Notes: generated by a model from the letters alone, not told the origin. A DNA stretch of 51,504 bases from Collinsella sp. AM18-10 (GCF_003471585.1 NZ_QRJO01000004.1:128313-179816), one strand, 5' to 3'; counted from the stretch's first letter, positions 1 through 9,122 are shown. Numbers and translations are program-made.

Positions 1-2
1 CC

Positions 3-74
3 CCCGCCTATATCATCCCGTGCTCAAACATTCTCGCTGCGCTGCGAAACTGCGCGCGGGACGATATAGGCGGG
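3..74. repeat. long inverted repeat / hairpin
   Basis: Positions 3-20 (CCCGCCTATATCATCCCG) pair with 57-74 (CGGGACGATATAGGCGGG) with a single G-T wobble, giving an 18-bp stem around a 36-nt GC-rich loop. There is no T-run after either arm, so it is not a canonical terminator. It could be an intergenic repeat or the end of a transcript lying left of the window. Confidence 0.6.
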
Positions 75-307
75 CGCCCCGGGGACTACGTTGACGCTGC
101 TTGTCTCGCCCGGGTACCGTCGGGCCAGGGAGGGGCGTCTTCGCTGATAATTGCTTTGTTGAGAGAGAGCTGCTTTTATTGCGGCTCTTTCTTTGGTTTT
201 GGGTATATTTGTTCTTGTTGAATTGTTATTGCGGATGGGCGCGCATGCGGCCTGGAACGCTTCTTTTGTAGCCGTCTCGGCTCGTTATTGAGAGGAGACA
301 AACTTAT

Positions 308-1228
308 ATGCGTATTGTGTTTATGGGTACGCCTGATTTTGCTGTGCCTTCGCTGACTTCGCTTGTCGAGGCTGGGAACGAGATTGCGCTTGTTATTACT
401 CGTCCCGATGCTGTTCGTGGGCGTGGTAAGAAGCTTGAGCCTTCTCCTGTTAAGGCCAAGGCGCTTGAGCTGGGGTTGCCGGTTGTTGAGGCCAATCGCA
501 TGACGCCTGAGGTTGTTGAGGCGCTCCAGGCTGCGCAGGCTGATATTTTCTGTGTGGCTGCCTATGGCTGCATTTTGCCTGATGAGGTGCTGCATATGGC
601 GCCGCTTGGTATTGTGAATGTTCATGCGTCCTTGTTGCCTCGTTGGCGTGGGGCTGCTCCCATTCAGCGTTCCATTCTTGCTGGTGATGAGGTTGCTGGC
701 GTTTCCATTATGCGCATTGGGCATGGCGTGGATACGGGCGCTTATTGTGCGCAGGCCTCTACGTCGGTTGCCGGTAAGCATGCCGAGGCACTGACCATGG
801 AGCTTGGTGAGCTTGGCGGTAAGTTGCTTGCCGATACACTGCCGTCGCTTGCCGATGGCTCGGCTGTTTGGATTGAGCAGGATGAGTCGCTCGTCACGCA
901 TGCTGCCAAGATTTCCAAGCAGGAGATGCGTCTGGATCCGCAGATGACAGCGCTCGATTGCGTGCGTCATGTGCTTGCTTCGTCTGATACCGCTCCTGCT
1001 CGTTGCGTGATTGTCGGCAAGACGGTTCGCGTCCTCGATGCTGCGCTGGCCGATGTGTCGCTTGTCGAGGGAGCTGTTGCCGTCAAGAGCAAGCGCGTCT
1101 ACCTGGGCCTTTCCGATGGTGCGGTTGAGCTGTTCGAGGTTAAGCCCGACGGCAAGCGTGCCATGGCTGCTTCTGCCTGGGCTTCCGGCCTGCAGGGTGC
1201 CGAACTTAGGTGGGGTGTACTGTCATGA
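308..1228 (+). CDS. fmt: methionyl-tRNA formyltransferase
   Basis: Formylates the initiator Met-tRNA using 10-formyltetrahydrofolate, in the cytoplasm at translation initiation. The 306-residue protein has the usual family length. It opens with the formyltransferase beta strand MRIVFMGTPDFAVPSL, carries the folate-site signature around residues 105-116 (HASLLPRWRGAAPIQ) and the catalytic Asp region GHGVDTGA, and ends in a C-terminal OB-like domain. The ATG is preceded by GAGAGGAG at a suitable distance. It overlaps rsmB by 4 bases (ATGA), so the two are translationally coupled, an arrangement common in many bacteria. The codons are rich in T at third positions compared with the glycogen genes. 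Confidence 0.97.
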   Translation: MRIVFMGTPDFAVPSLTSLVEAGNEIALVITRPDAVRGRGKKLEPSPVKAKALELGLPVVEANRMTPEVVEALQAAQADIFCVAAYGCILPDEVLHMAPLGIVNVHASLLPRWRGAAPIQRSILAGDEVAGVSIMRIGHGVDTGAYCAQASTSVAGKHAEALTMELGELGGKLLADTLPSLADGSAVWIEQDESLVTHAAKISKQEMRLDPQMTALDCVRHVLASSDTAPARCVIVGKTVRVLDAALADVSLVEGAVAVKSKRVYLGLSDGAVELFEVKPDGKRAMAASAWASGLQGAELRWGVLS

Positions 1229-2625
1229 GCAAGTTGTCTCCCGCGCGCAAGCTTGCGCTCGATGTGTTGATGGAGGCCGATCGCCGCGGTATGTACGCAC
1301 GCGACGTGTTGTCTTCCCGTGCTTCCGCTAAGGCCATTGACCAGCGCGATTCTGCTTTTGCCGCCCGTTTGGCGCTCGGTGTTGCCGCCACGCAGGGTAT
1401 TTTGGATGAGTTGCTCGATCAGTTTTTGGATAAGCCCAAAAAGGTTGCGCCGCGCGTTCGCATGGCGCTTCGTATCTCGGCCTTCGAGATGCTTTATCTG
1501 CATACGCCTGGTCGCGTTGCCGTGAGCCAGGGTGTTGAGCTGGTGCGCAGCGGTGCTAAGTCTGCTGCGGGCCTGGCAAACGCGGTACTGCACAAGGTTG
1601 CGGACAACGTTGAGGACTTTGCCACGGCATCCGACGTGGATGAGTCCGAGCGCCGCCTGGTTCGCCTTTCGCGTTTGATGGGTCTCCCTCGCTGGCTGTG
1701 CGCCCGCATTATGGCGTCGTTCGATACGCCCGAGGGCGTGCTCAACTTTGCCGGCAATCTGGCGCCTGCGCCGCTTGCGCTGCACGAGAATGCGTTTGCG
1801 ACCAAGGACGACCCGAATATCTCGCAGCTCGTTGCGCCTGTCTTTCCGGGCTGTCATGCTCCGGTCGATGCGCAGGTCACGGTTGCATCGGGCGTGTTTG
1901 AGCGTGCGGCCGCGGTTGCCTCGGACCTCAACGCCCAGCTTATCGCTACTGCCGCGACACGTCCCGGTCGTTGCTTGGAGATTGGTGCCGGTCGCGGAAC
2001 CAAGACCTATGTGATGATGTGCCAGGCCAAACGTGCCGGGTACGAGCGCCAGCATACCGCGCTCGATCTGCATGATCGTAAATGTGATCAGAATCTCGCG
2101 CGCCTGCATAAGGCGGGCATCTCGGGTGTTCGTACGGTGTCGGGCGATGCCTGCGAGCTCAATGAGGTGCTTACGTCGTTTGATGCCATGCTCGGCGAGC
2201 CCGCCCTGTTCGACACGGTGTTTATCGATGCGCCGTGCTCTGGCACCGGCACCATGCGCCGTCATCCCGAGATTCCGTGGCGCCTGACCGAGAACGATGT
2301 TACGACCGAGTTGCCCCGCCTGCAGCTGACGATGCTCAAGGAAGCAGCCGCGCGCGTGGCTGCCGGCGGTGAGCTTATCTATGCTACCTGCTCGGTTTTT
2401 GATGAAGAGAACACGCAGGTCGTGGATGCTTTCCTGGCTTCTCCCGAGGGCGCCGGCTTTACCGTTGCACCGCTCTCCGAAGCCCAGATTCTGCAGCTGC
2501 CCGAGTACGATCACGCCAAGAGCCTCGTCACCCTGCGCCAAAACGCTCGAGGCCTCTTCCAAAGTGTCCCCGTAAATGCTGACGCCTACGACGGCCACTT
2601 CTGCGCAAGGCTCGTCCGCCAGTAA
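1225..2625 (+). CDS. rsmB: 16S rRNA (cytosine-967-C5)-methyltransferase
   Basis: SAM-dependent m5C methyltransferase of the RsmB/Sun family acting on 16S rRNA. The N-terminal ~140 residues form a NusB-like RNA-binding domain (ARKLALDVLMEADRRG; later RVAVSQGVELVRSGAKSAAG). The catalytic domain shows the SAM-binding stretch CLEIGAGRGTKT, motif IV DAPCSGTGTMRRHPE and motif VI YATCSVFDEEN, which contain the two conserved cysteines. I start it at the ATG inside the ATGA overlap with fmt; an ATG 15 bases further up is possible but lies deeper in fmt. It is the last gene of this short operon, followed directly by a terminator. Confidence 0.95.
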   Translation: MSKLSPARKLALDVLMEADRRGMYARDVLSSRASAKAIDQRDSAFAARLALGVAATQGILDELLDQFLDKPKKVAPRVRMALRISAFEMLYLHTPGRVAVSQGVELVRSGAKSAAGLANAVLHKVADNVEDFATASDVDESERRLVRLSRLMGLPRWLCARIMASFDTPEGVLNFAGNLAPAPLALHENAFATKDDPNISQLVAPVFPGCHAPVDAQVTVASGVFERAAAVASDLNAQLIATAATRPGRCLEIGAGRGTKTYVMMCQAKRAGYERQHTALDLHDRKCDQNLARLHKAGISGVRTVSGDACELNEVLTSFDAMLGEPALFDTVFIDAPCSGTGTMRRHPEIPWRLTENDVTTELPRLQLTMLKEAAARVAAGGELIYATCSVFDEENTQVVDAFLASPEGAGFTVAPLSEAQILQLPEYDHAKSLVTLRQNARGLFQSVPVNADAYDGHFCARLVRQ

Positions 2626-2630
2626 ATCGA

Positions 2631-2672
2631 AGCCCCGTCCCAAATCAGCTAATTTGGGACGGGGCTATTTTA
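2631..2672 (+). terminator. Rho-independent terminator after rsmB
   Basis: A perfect 15-bp stem (AGCCCCGTCCCAAAT with ATTTGGGACGGGGCT) encloses a 6-base loop at 2646-2651 and is followed by ATTTTAG. It sits 5 bases after the rsmB stop codon. Confidence 0.9.
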
Positions 2673-2715
2673 GCTACTTTGTGCCTCTTCGATTCGTTCG
2701 CCATGAAATGTGGTT

Positions 2716-2843
2716 ATCTACTACGTTTAACCGGTTGTCCTCATTCATGCCGAATTTTGTGAAATCAAAACCGCAGGTAGACGGCTCGTCGATTTTGTAA
2801 AAAGGCGGCTATGCTCGACCAATACGGGTCAAACGTAGTAGAT
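2716..2843. repeat. spaced inverted repeat in the rsmB / zinc ribbon gap
   Basis: ATCTACTACGTTTAACC at 2716-2732 recurs inverted at 2827-2843 (GGTCAAACGTAGTAGAT), 16 of 17 identical, separated by 94 bases that hold no credible gene. The arrangement resembles the ends of a small non-autonomous element or a pair of regulatory sites. No terminal duplication was identified. Confidence 0.45.
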
Positions 2844-2905
2844 GGGCCGTTTTCGTGGCACGGCCCCAAATTGACTACTCACATGGCAACGAGACCGCTC
2901 GGCTG

Positions 2906-3142
2906 TTAGTGGTTGTGCGGGCAGTTGGCGCAGCAGCCGTTGGTGGCGCTGGTGCTGGAACCACCGCTGCGCTGGTCGGTGTTGTAGAAGCCGCTGCCCT
3001 CAAACTTGATGCCACTGGCCGAGAACGTCTTGGCCGCCGGAGCGCCGCAGTTCGGGCACACGACCTCGGGGGTCTCGGACATGGGATGCTCAACCTCAAA
3101 CACGTTGCCGCAGCTCGAGCACTTGTAATCGTAGCGCGCCAT
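2906..3142 (-). CDS. FmdB-family zinc ribbon protein
   Basis: A 78-residue protein with the typical N-terminal zinc ribbon: MARYDYKCSSCGNVFEVEHPM followed by VVCPNCGAPAAK, giving two CxxC knuckles expected to bind one zinc. The rest (FSASGIKFEGSGFYNTDQR) matches the conserved continuation of this family, whose members are small putative regulators; the tail ends in CCANCPHNH, a further Cys/His cluster. The start is the ATG after AAAAGGAAG. It lies last in the minus-strand series, beyond a hairpin that separates it from the amylase/MalQ gene, so it is probably independently transcribed. The function is not known from the sequence. Confidence 0.85.
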   Translation of the reverse strand: MARYDYKCSSCGNVFEVEHPMSETPEVVCPNCGAPAAKTFSASGIKFEGSGFYNTDQRSGGSSTSATNGCCANCPHNH

Positions 3143-3164
3143 AATACTTCCTTTTCAGCACAAA

Positions 3165-3186
3165 GCGGGCAGATCGCTCTGCCCGC
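3165..3186 (-). terminator. hairpin after the amylase/MalQ gene
   Basis: GCGGGCAGA and TCTGCCCGC form a perfect 9-bp stem with a 4-base loop. Read on the minus strand it is followed by TTTGTG, so it may end the amylase/MalQ transcript just ahead of the zinc ribbon gene, although the T-run is short. Confidence 0.55.
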
Positions 3187-3230
3187 ATAAATTCAAACAG
3201 CTGTAACTGTACCCTATATCGGGGGTTTTA

Positions 3231-6200
3231 TCACGCTTCGCCCCAGAATCTATGGGTGTTGCGCAGGAGCTGTGCAGTTTTGCCCTCGGCGGCCGCAACG
3301 TCGGCCTCGTCGGCCTGCCAGGTCCAGTTGCCCGTGGCCACGCCCGGAACGTTCATGCGTGCATCGTCGCCAAGCCCCAGGACATCCTGCAGCGGCATCA
3401 TCACCAGGGGAGCGTCGCTTGCCAGCGCGTCGTTCATCAGCTTGGCCGCCACCTCAACACCGCTCGGCTCGTCGCCGCCTGCGAAGGAGCGCGTGCACCA
3501 ACCGGCGAGCGTCGACGTGTCGTGCGTCGAGGTGTATAGAATCTTGCCCGGCGTTGGATGCACGCCGCAGCGAACGTCGTAATCGCTAAACTCCAGCACG
3601 TCCATGCCGGGGAAGCCGCAGGTCGAAGCCATGGCGCGAACACCGGGCGTCAGGTAGCCCAGGTCCTCGGCGATAAAATTGAGCGGACCCAGCTCGTCAA
3701 AGGCGGTTTGGAACAGGTCCTTGCCCGGACCCGCCAGCCAGCGGCCGTCGGCGCAGGCCTTGCCTGCGGGAATGCTAAAGTAGCTGTGGAAGCCCAGGAA
3801 GTGGTCCAGGCGCACACGGTCGTAGAGCGAGAACGCGCGACGCAGGCGGTCCATCCACCAGCGGTAGCCGTTCTGCTTCATGTGGTCCCAGCGGAACGTC
3901 GGGTTGCCCCACACCTGGCCCTCGGGCGCAAAGTTATCGGGCGGCGCACCGGAGATCTCGATTGCCTTGCCGGTATCGGAAAGCCAGAAGTTTTCGGGCT
4001 CGCTCCACGCGTCGGCCGAATCGTCCGAAACGTACATGGGAATGTCGCCGATGACCTCGATGCCCTTCTTGTGCGCATAGTTCATGAGCTCGCACCAGGC
4101 AAGGTCAAAGCGGTACTGCATGTACGCCTGCAGCTCTGCCTCGTCGTGGAAACGCTTGTCGTCAATCAGATGCTCGTTGTAGCACGCGACATCGGCCGGC
4201 CAATCGTGACGCGATTCACCTTCAAAGTACTTCTTGACGGCCATGTAGACGCAGTACTTCTCGAGCCAATCGGCGTTGCGATGTTTAAACGCCGTGTAGA
4301 GCGGGTCTGCATCCTCGCCGCCACGGGCCTTCCAAGTCTCAAAGTCGGCCGCCAGTTCCACTTGGCTCTCGGGCAGCAGGTCAACATTGCCCGCAAAAGC
4401 CGAAGGCCCAGCGTATGGGGAGCGGAAGAAGTCCGTCGGGTTGACAGGCAGGACCTGCCAGTAGCGCATGCCCATAGCGGACAGATGGTCGATAAAGTGA
4501 CGCGTGGGTGCGCCGATCGTGCCGGGCTTGCCGTCATCGGTCGGCACCGAGGTGATGTGGCACACGACGCCCGCGCCGTGATCGAGCGGCTCCTGCAGGC
4601 GCTGCTCGGCATGGTGATAGATGATCGACGAGCCCAGCGGATACAGATCGAGCGTGACCGTACCGTTGTGGATCTCGCACTCGTGACCGCTGATGACGTC
4701 ACTCGCGCATTCGCCGAGCGCCGGAATCGTCACGCGGTGCGAATTGCGCAGGCTGCGGTTGATGATAACCGTCGCGGACTCGCCATCCTTGCCCGTGCGG
4801 TTGTAGGCCAGCACCTCATCGTTGAGCGCGAAGGCCTTGATCTCGCCGTCGATCATAAACGGCAGTGCGCGGCGTACGGCAGAGGCGTTCTTGACAATAG
4901 CCAGCGTGTCGAAGTCGTGCAGTTGGTCCTTGGTCGGCAGGGTGCGGCGGTTGCCCGGATCGGTAAGGCCCTCCAGGCCGTATTCGTCGCCGTAGTAGAT
5001 CGAAGGCACGCCGGGGAAGGTCATCTGCATGAGCGTTGCAAGCCAAAAACGGCTCTTGGCCAGGCCCATCGAGTTCTCGTCCAGACGCCACTTGCTGCGC
5101 TCGCACTCGGGTAGCTGCGACTCGTCGGGGCCGCCGCCGAGCACCGAGATGATGCGCGGGCGGTCGTGGCTCGAAAGCAAATTGAGCGCGCAGGACAATG
5201 CCTCGCTCGGGTAGTTCTCGCGCAGGGTTTCGATATCCTCAGCTGCCTGGTAGGCGTTCTTATATCCCATCAAAAAGCCGATGACCATGTCGCGGAAGGG
5301 GTAATCCATAGCAGAGTCCAGCTCGGATCCCTGCAGATAGCGGCGCAGATGGCCGTAGCTAATTTTGTTTGAGGCGTCTTCCCAGACTTCGCCGAGCAAA
5401 AGTGCATCAGGCTTTTCGGCAAGTACGGCCTTCTTGATCTCGGCCAGGAAGTCGTCGGAAAGCTCGTCAGCGACGTCCAGGCGCCAACCATGGGCACCGG
5501 CGCGCAGCCATTTACGGATCACGCCGTCCTTGCCCAGGAGCCGCTCGCGTACCAGCTCGGAGCTCTCATTGATGGCAGGCATATTGCCCACGCCCCACCA
5601 GCAGTCGTACGAACCGTCCTCGTGGAAATAAAACGCATCGCGCCACGGCGAATCCTCGCTCTGCCAGGCACCTACGCCGGGGTAGTTGCCATAGCGGTTG
5701 AAATAGATGGAGTCGTCACCCGTGTGGTTGAAGACGCCGTCCAGGATGATGGAGATGCCTAGCTTCTCGGCTGCCTGGCACAGCTCGGTAAAGTCCTGCT
5801 CGGTGCCCAGAATCGGGTCGATCTTGGTGTAGTCGGCCGTGTCGTAGCGGTGGTTGCTCGCGGCCTCAAAGATGGGGTTGAGGTAGATGGCCGTAAAGCC
5901 CAGCTCTGCGATGCGGGGCAGGTCATTTTGGATACCCTTGAGCGAGCCGCCGTAGAAGTCCCAGGTCTTGATGGAGCCGTCCTCGGCGCGCTCGTATACG
6001 GGAGGCTCGTCCCAGTCCTCGATCATGCGGCGCTGGATTCCGTTGCGCGGTTTTTCGACCTCGGCCAGCGTGCGCTCGTGCCAGTTTTCGTCGCGGGCAT
6101 AGCGGTCGGGGAAGATCTGGTACACCATGCCGCGCTCGTACCAGGTGGGGCGGTTCTCGCGGTGCTTGTAGACGGTAATCTGGAAGGACGGCACCTCGGC

Positions 6201-6527
6201 GTAGTCGTAGGTTACGCCCTCGCCGCCGGTGCGGCCTTGCGGCGCGCCCAGGCGAACCTCGGGCTGGCCCTCGATATTGCAGATAAAGCTGTACCACACC
6301 AGACAAGGTTCAGTGCATTTGAGCTCGCCGGTAAAAATGCCATCACCTTCGTGCTCCATTGGAATCAGGGTCTCGCCGACTTCATCGACCCAGGTGCGCA
6401 GGGTGAGTGTTGCCTGGTTGGGATCGGCATCCTCCAAAATCACCGAGAGTGCAACGGAAGTTCCGGTGGTCACAGCGCCAAACGGAGTGCGAAACTGCGG
6501 TAGGCGGCTGTTGTGAATCAATCTCAT
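3231..6527 (-). CDS. bifunctional GH13 alpha-amylase / 4-alpha-glucanotransferase fusion
   Basis: A 1098-residue protein that joins two alpha-glucan enzymes. Residues 1-~130 look like a CBM34-type beta domain. Residues ~140-600 are a GH13 neopullulanase-like barrel: the nucleophile Asp is in GWRLDVADE, the acid Glu in LLGEVWED and the third Asp in LLSSHDRPRI. From ~640 to the end is a MalQ-type GH77 disproportionating enzyme (SPYAGPSAFAGN, RLDHFLGFHSYFSIPAG, FIAEDLGYLTPGVR). Such a fusion can hydrolyse linear glucans and rearrange the products, fitting glycogen or maltodextrin breakdown beside the glg genes. It has its own likely promoter and an operator-like motif upstream. All expected catalytic motifs are visible, so both halves are probably active. 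Whether the substrate is internal glycogen or imported dextrins cannot be told; no signal peptide is seen. Confidence 0.93.
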   Translation of the reverse strand: MRLIHNSRLPQFRTPFGAVTTGTSVALSVILEDADPNQATLTLRTWVDEVGETLIPMEHEGDGIFTGELKCTEPCLVWYSFICNIEGQPEVRLGAPQGRTGGEGVTYDYAEVPSFQITVYKHRENRPTWYERGMVYQIFPDRYARDENWHERTLAEVEKPRNGIQRRMIEDWDEPPVYERAEDGSIKTWDFYGGSLKGIQNDLPRIAELGFTAIYLNPIFEAASNHRYDTADYTKIDPILGTEQDFTELCQAAEKLGISIILDGVFNHTGDDSIYFNRYGNYPGVGAWQSEDSPWRDAFYFHEDGSYDCWWGVGNMPAINESSELVRERLLGKDGVIRKWLRAGAHGWRLDVADELSDDFLAEIKKAVLAEKPDALLLGEVWEDASNKISYGHLRRYLQGSELDSAMDYPFRDMVIGFLMGYKNAYQAAEDIETLRENYPSEALSCALNLLSSHDRPRIISVLGGGPDESQLPECERSKWRLDENSMGLAKSRFWLATLMQMTFPGVPSIYYGDEYGLEGLTDPGNRRTLPTKDQLHDFDTLAIVKNASAVRRALPFMIDGEIKAFALNDEVLAYNRTGKDGESATVIINRSLRNSHRVTIPALGECASDVISGHECEIHNGTVTLDLYPLGSSIIYHHAEQRLQEPLDHGAGVVCHITSVPTDDGKPGTIGAPTRHFIDHLSAMGMRYWQVLPVNPTDFFRSPYAGPSAFAGNVDLLPESQVELAADFETWKARGGEDADPLYTAFKHRNADWLEKYCVYMAVKKYFEGESRHDWPADVACYNEHLIDDKRFHDEAELQAYMQYRFDLAWCELMNYAHKKGIEVIGDIPMYVSDDSADAWSEPENFWLSDTGKAIEISGAPPDNFAPEGQVWGNPTFRWDHMKQNGYRWWMDRLRRAFSLYDRVRLDHFLGFHSYFSIPAGKACADGRWLAGPGKDLFQTAFDELGPLNFIAEDLGYLTPGVRAMASTCGFPGMDVLEFSDYDVRCGVHPTPGKILYTSTHDTSTLAGWCTRSFAGGDEPSGVEVAAKLMNDALASDAPLVMMPLQDVLGLGDDARMNVPGVATGNWTWQADEADVAAAEGKTAQLLRNTHRFWGEA

Positions 6528-6588
6528 AGTACGGTCCAGTTCTATACAGTCATGGCCAGCGGGCCATGGGCATAACGCACAATAGATA

Positions 6589-6617
6589 AGTATATCCGTT
6601 ACACTTTAGTTGTATAA
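6589..6617 (-). promoter_or_regulatory. probable promoter of the amylase/MalQ gene
   Basis: On the minus strand TATACT (6589-6594) follows TTATAC (6612-6617) with a 17-base spacer. The -10 box is good and the -35 box weak. The start codon lies about 60 bases downstream. Confidence 0.5.
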
Positions 6618-6654
6618 ACTACAGCCGCTCATCATCGGCGAACGGTTGTCCTAG

Positions 6655-6669
6655 AAAAACGTATTACCA
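6655..6669 (-). promoter_or_regulatory. operator-like motif TGGTAATACGTTTTT
   Basis: The minus strand reads TGGTAATACGTTTTT, matching 14 of 15 bases of the motif at 16601-16615 before glgB. It lies about 40 bases upstream of the -35 box of the amylase/MalQ gene. A CG-centred half-palindrome of this kind is typical of LacI/GalR-family operators; the regulator is not in the window. Confidence 0.5.
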
Positions 6670-6682
6670 ACTATCTACAGAG

Positions 6683-6709
6683 AAGGGGCGCCCGGTTGGA
6701 GCGCCCCTT
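6683..6709 (-). terminator. hairpin after glgA
   Basis: AAGGGGCGC and GCGCCCCTT form a perfect 9-bp stem around a 9-base loop, 37 bases after the glgA stop codon on the minus strand. No clear T-run follows, so termination is only probable. Confidence 0.5.
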
Positions 6710-6745
6710 GCTTAGGGTTTGATGAGGTTTTAGATTGTCTGTGGG

Positions 6746-9064
6746 CTAGCGGCGCTTGCGGGTGGCCGTTGCCTTGCGGACGGAGGTCTTCTTGGTCGGA
6801 GCCTTTTCCTCAGTGGGAGCGGCGGGGGAGACCGGGGCCTCCTTGGTGGGCTCGGTCTTTGTCGTAGCCTTCGGAGTGGTCTTGACCTCGGCGGCCTTCG
6901 GTGCCGGCTTGGCCTTTACTGCGGGCTTTTCCTCGACCTTAGCCTCTGCCTTTGGAGCAGCGGTCTTGGCCGTGGCCTTTTTGACCGTCGTCGTAGCGCG
7001 CTTGCGCGTGGTGGTCTTGGCGGCCGGCTTAGCTTCGACAGCTTCCTCAGCCTTAGGCGCAGCGGGCGTCTCCTCGACTTTGGCGGCCGGCTTTGCGGCT
7101 GCCTTGGTCGTGGCGGCCTTCTTGGTCGTCGACTTCGTAGCCGTGGTCTTCTTGGCGATCGTGGTCTTGGACGCGGTCGTCTTCTTGGCAGCGGTCTTGG
7201 CCGGAGCCTTTGCCGCAGGCTTTGCCTCGGCGGCAGCCTCAGCCTTTACCTCGGGAGCAGCCTCGGCCTCGGCGGCCTTCTTGGCAGCGGCGGTCGTACG
7301 CTTGCGCGTGGTCGTTGCCTTGGCAGCGGTGGCCTTGCTCGCAGTCGCAGCCTTGCTCGCAGCGGCCTTCGTGGTCGTGGCCTTTTTAGCCGTCGTCTTA
7401 CGAGTCGTGGTCTTCTTTGCCGCAGGCTTTGCAGCGGGCTTCGCCTCAGGCTCGGGCTCGGGAGTAGCCTCGACCTTCACCTCAGGATCGGCCTTAACGG
7501 GCTCAGCTTTAACCGGCTTCTCTTCGGCCTTGGGCTCCTCAGCGGCCACCGGCTCAGCCACAGCCTCAGGCTCGTCGACAACAGCCGCAGGCCTCTCAAT
7601 CTCCGGATGCATAAAGAAGTACAGGTCCAGATACTTGTCGGCCGAGCGCGTCCAGCTAAAGTCCTGGCTCATGGCCTGCGTGACCAGCTGGTTCCAGGCA
7701 TCGCGGTTGTCCCAGAACAGGCGCGCCGCGCGGAATACGGCGTCGCCCATCTCGTCGCCGTTAAAGTTACTAAACGAGAAACCCGTGCCCTCGCCGGTAA
7801 ACTCGTTATACGGGATCACCGTGTCCTTCAGGCCGCCGGTCTCGCGAACAATCGGCAGGGTGCCGTAGCGCATGGCGATGATCTGCGACAGGCCGCAGGG
7901 CTCAAACTTCGAAGGCATCAGGAACATGTCGGCGGCGGCATACATACGCTGCGACAGCACCGGATCAAACTCGATGCGTGCGGCCATGGTGCCGGGGTAC
8001 TTGTCCTGGAAGTAGCGCAGGCCGTCCTCGTAATCGCGGTCGCCGGTGCCCAGCACTGCTACCTGCACGCCGCCGGCCAAAGTGCGGTCGAGCGCGTACA
8101 TGACCAGGTCCATGCCCTTCTGGCGCGTCAGGCGCGTGACCATCACCATGAGCGGACGGTCGTCGCGAACCTCGAGCCCCAGCTCTTCCTGCAGCTTGGC
8201 CTTGCACACGGCCTTGCCAGAACGGTCCTCGACGGTGTAGTTTGCCGCGATGCGCTTGTCGGTCGCCGGGTCAAAGCCCGCCACGTCAATGCCGTTGAGG
8301 ATGCCCTGCAGCGCATAGGAGCGCTCGCGCAGCACACCGTCCAGGCCCTCGCCAAACTCGGGCGTCTGGATCTCGTTGGCATAGGTGGGGCTCACCGTGG
8401 TGATGGCATCGGCATAGCGCAGCGCGCCCAGCATGTAGTTGATGCTGCAGGCGTCGCAACGCAGCTGCGAGGCGGCCGCCGGAATATGCGCCACGCCCAG
8501 GATGTCCTCCATCACGGTGTCGCTGAACTGGCCCTGGAACGCCACGTTGTGGATCGAGAACACGGTCTTGACGCGGTCGTACAGCGGCAGGCCCTGGTAG
8601 AACTCGCGCAAGAATACGGGCGCCAGTGCCGTCTGCCAGTCATTGCAGTGCAGGATGTCGCACTCAAAGCCGGCCGGCAGGTGCTGCAGGCTCTCGGTGA
8701 TGGCCTTGGAGAAGAACGCAAAGCGCTCACCGTCATCAAAGAAGCCGTACGGATAGTCGCGCGCAAAGTAACGCTCGTTGTCGATGAACATATACGTGAC
8801 GCCGTCGTGCTCGAGCTTCTCCAGCCCGCAGTATTCATTGCGCCAGCCAAGGCTCACGTAAAAGTCGGCAAAGTGCTCCATTTGCGCCTTGTATTCGTCC
8901 TTGATGGTGGCGTACTTGGGCACCATCACGATAACTTCGGCGCCGGCGCGCACAAGCGCCGCAGGCAGCGAGCCCGCCACGTCTCCCAGGCCACCGGTCT
9001 TAACAAACGGTGCGCACTCGGCCGAGGCAAACACGATCTGCATCTTTTTGCTGGAATCTGCCAT
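6746..9064 (-). CDS. glgA: glycogen synthase with a long basic C-terminal tail
   Basis: Transfers glucose from ADP-glucose to growing glycogen. Residues 1-~485 are a full GT5 glycogen synthase: the N-terminal KTGGLGDVAGSLPAAL nucleotide-sugar loop, HNVAFQGQF, and the C-terminal MPSKFEPCGLSQIIAMRYG segment containing the conserved acidic residues. Family members normally end near there. This protein instead continues for about 285 residues of low-complexity Lys/Ala/Thr repeats (AAKKTTTRKTTAKK and similar) interspersed with Glu/Pro-rich patches, ending in TRKRR, much like histone H1 tails. I prefer the second ATG because GGGAGA sits 6 bases before it; the first ATG would add MGDN. It follows glgD after a hairpin-containing gap, so it is probably co-transcribed with glgC and glgD but may be tuned separately. 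Confidence 0.95.
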   Translation of the reverse strand: MADSSKKMQIVFASAECAPFVKTGGLGDVAGSLPAALVRAGAEVIVMVPKYATIKDEYKAQMEHFADFYVSLGWRNEYCGLEKLEHDGVTYMFIDNERYFARDYPYGFFDDGERFAFFSKAITESLQHLPAGFECDILHCNDWQTALAPVFLREFYQGLPLYDRVKTVFSIHNVAFQGQFSDTVMEDILGVAHIPAAASQLRCDACSINYMLGALRYADAITTVSPTYANEIQTPEFGEGLDGVLRERSYALQGILNGIDVAGFDPATDKRIAANYTVEDRSGKAVCKAKLQEELGLEVRDDRPLMVMVTRLTRQKGMDLVMYALDRTLAGGVQVAVLGTGDRDYEDGLRYFQDKYPGTMAARIEFDPVLSQRMYAAADMFLMPSKFEPCGLSQIIAMRYGTLPIVRETGGLKDTVIPYNEFTGEGTGFSFSNFNGDEMGDAVFRAARLFWDNRDAWNQLVTQAMSQDFSWTRSADKYLDLYFFMHPEIERPAAVVDEPEAVAEPVAAEEPKAEEKPVKAEPVKADPEVKVEATPEPEPEAKPAAKPAAKKTTTRKTTAKKATTTKAAASKAATASKATAAKATTTRKRTTAAAKKAAEAEAAPEVKAEAAAEAKPAAKAPAKTAAKKTTASKTTIAKKTTATKSTTKKAATTKAAAKPAAKVEETPAAPKAEEAVEAKPAAKTTTRKRATTTVKKATAKTAAPKAEAKVEEKPAVKAKPAPKAAEVKTTPKATTKTEPTKEAPVSPAAPTEEKAPTKKTSVRKATATRKRR

Positions 9065-9088
9065 ATTGTCTCCCATGTTGCAATTCGA

Positions 9089-9122
9089 GAATAGCCGCCT
9101 GGCGCTAACCGGGCGGCTATTC
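9089..9122 (-). promoter_or_regulatory. intercistronic hairpin between glgD and glgA
   Basis: GAATAGCCGCC pairs perfectly with GGCGGCTATTC (11 bp, 12-base loop). No T-run follows on either strand. It lies 25 bases before the preferred glgA start and may act as an mRNA stability or processing element, or a leaky terminator, inside the glg operon. Confidence 0.5.

Noticed and set aside
176..970. 264-codon frame on the minus strand opposite fmt
   Set aside because: Antisense shadow of fmt with Arg/Asn-rich low-complexity content.
1099..2643. 514-codon frame on the minus strand opposite rsmB
   Set aside because: Shadow of rsmB codon bias; it also runs through the terminator and has no recognisable domain.
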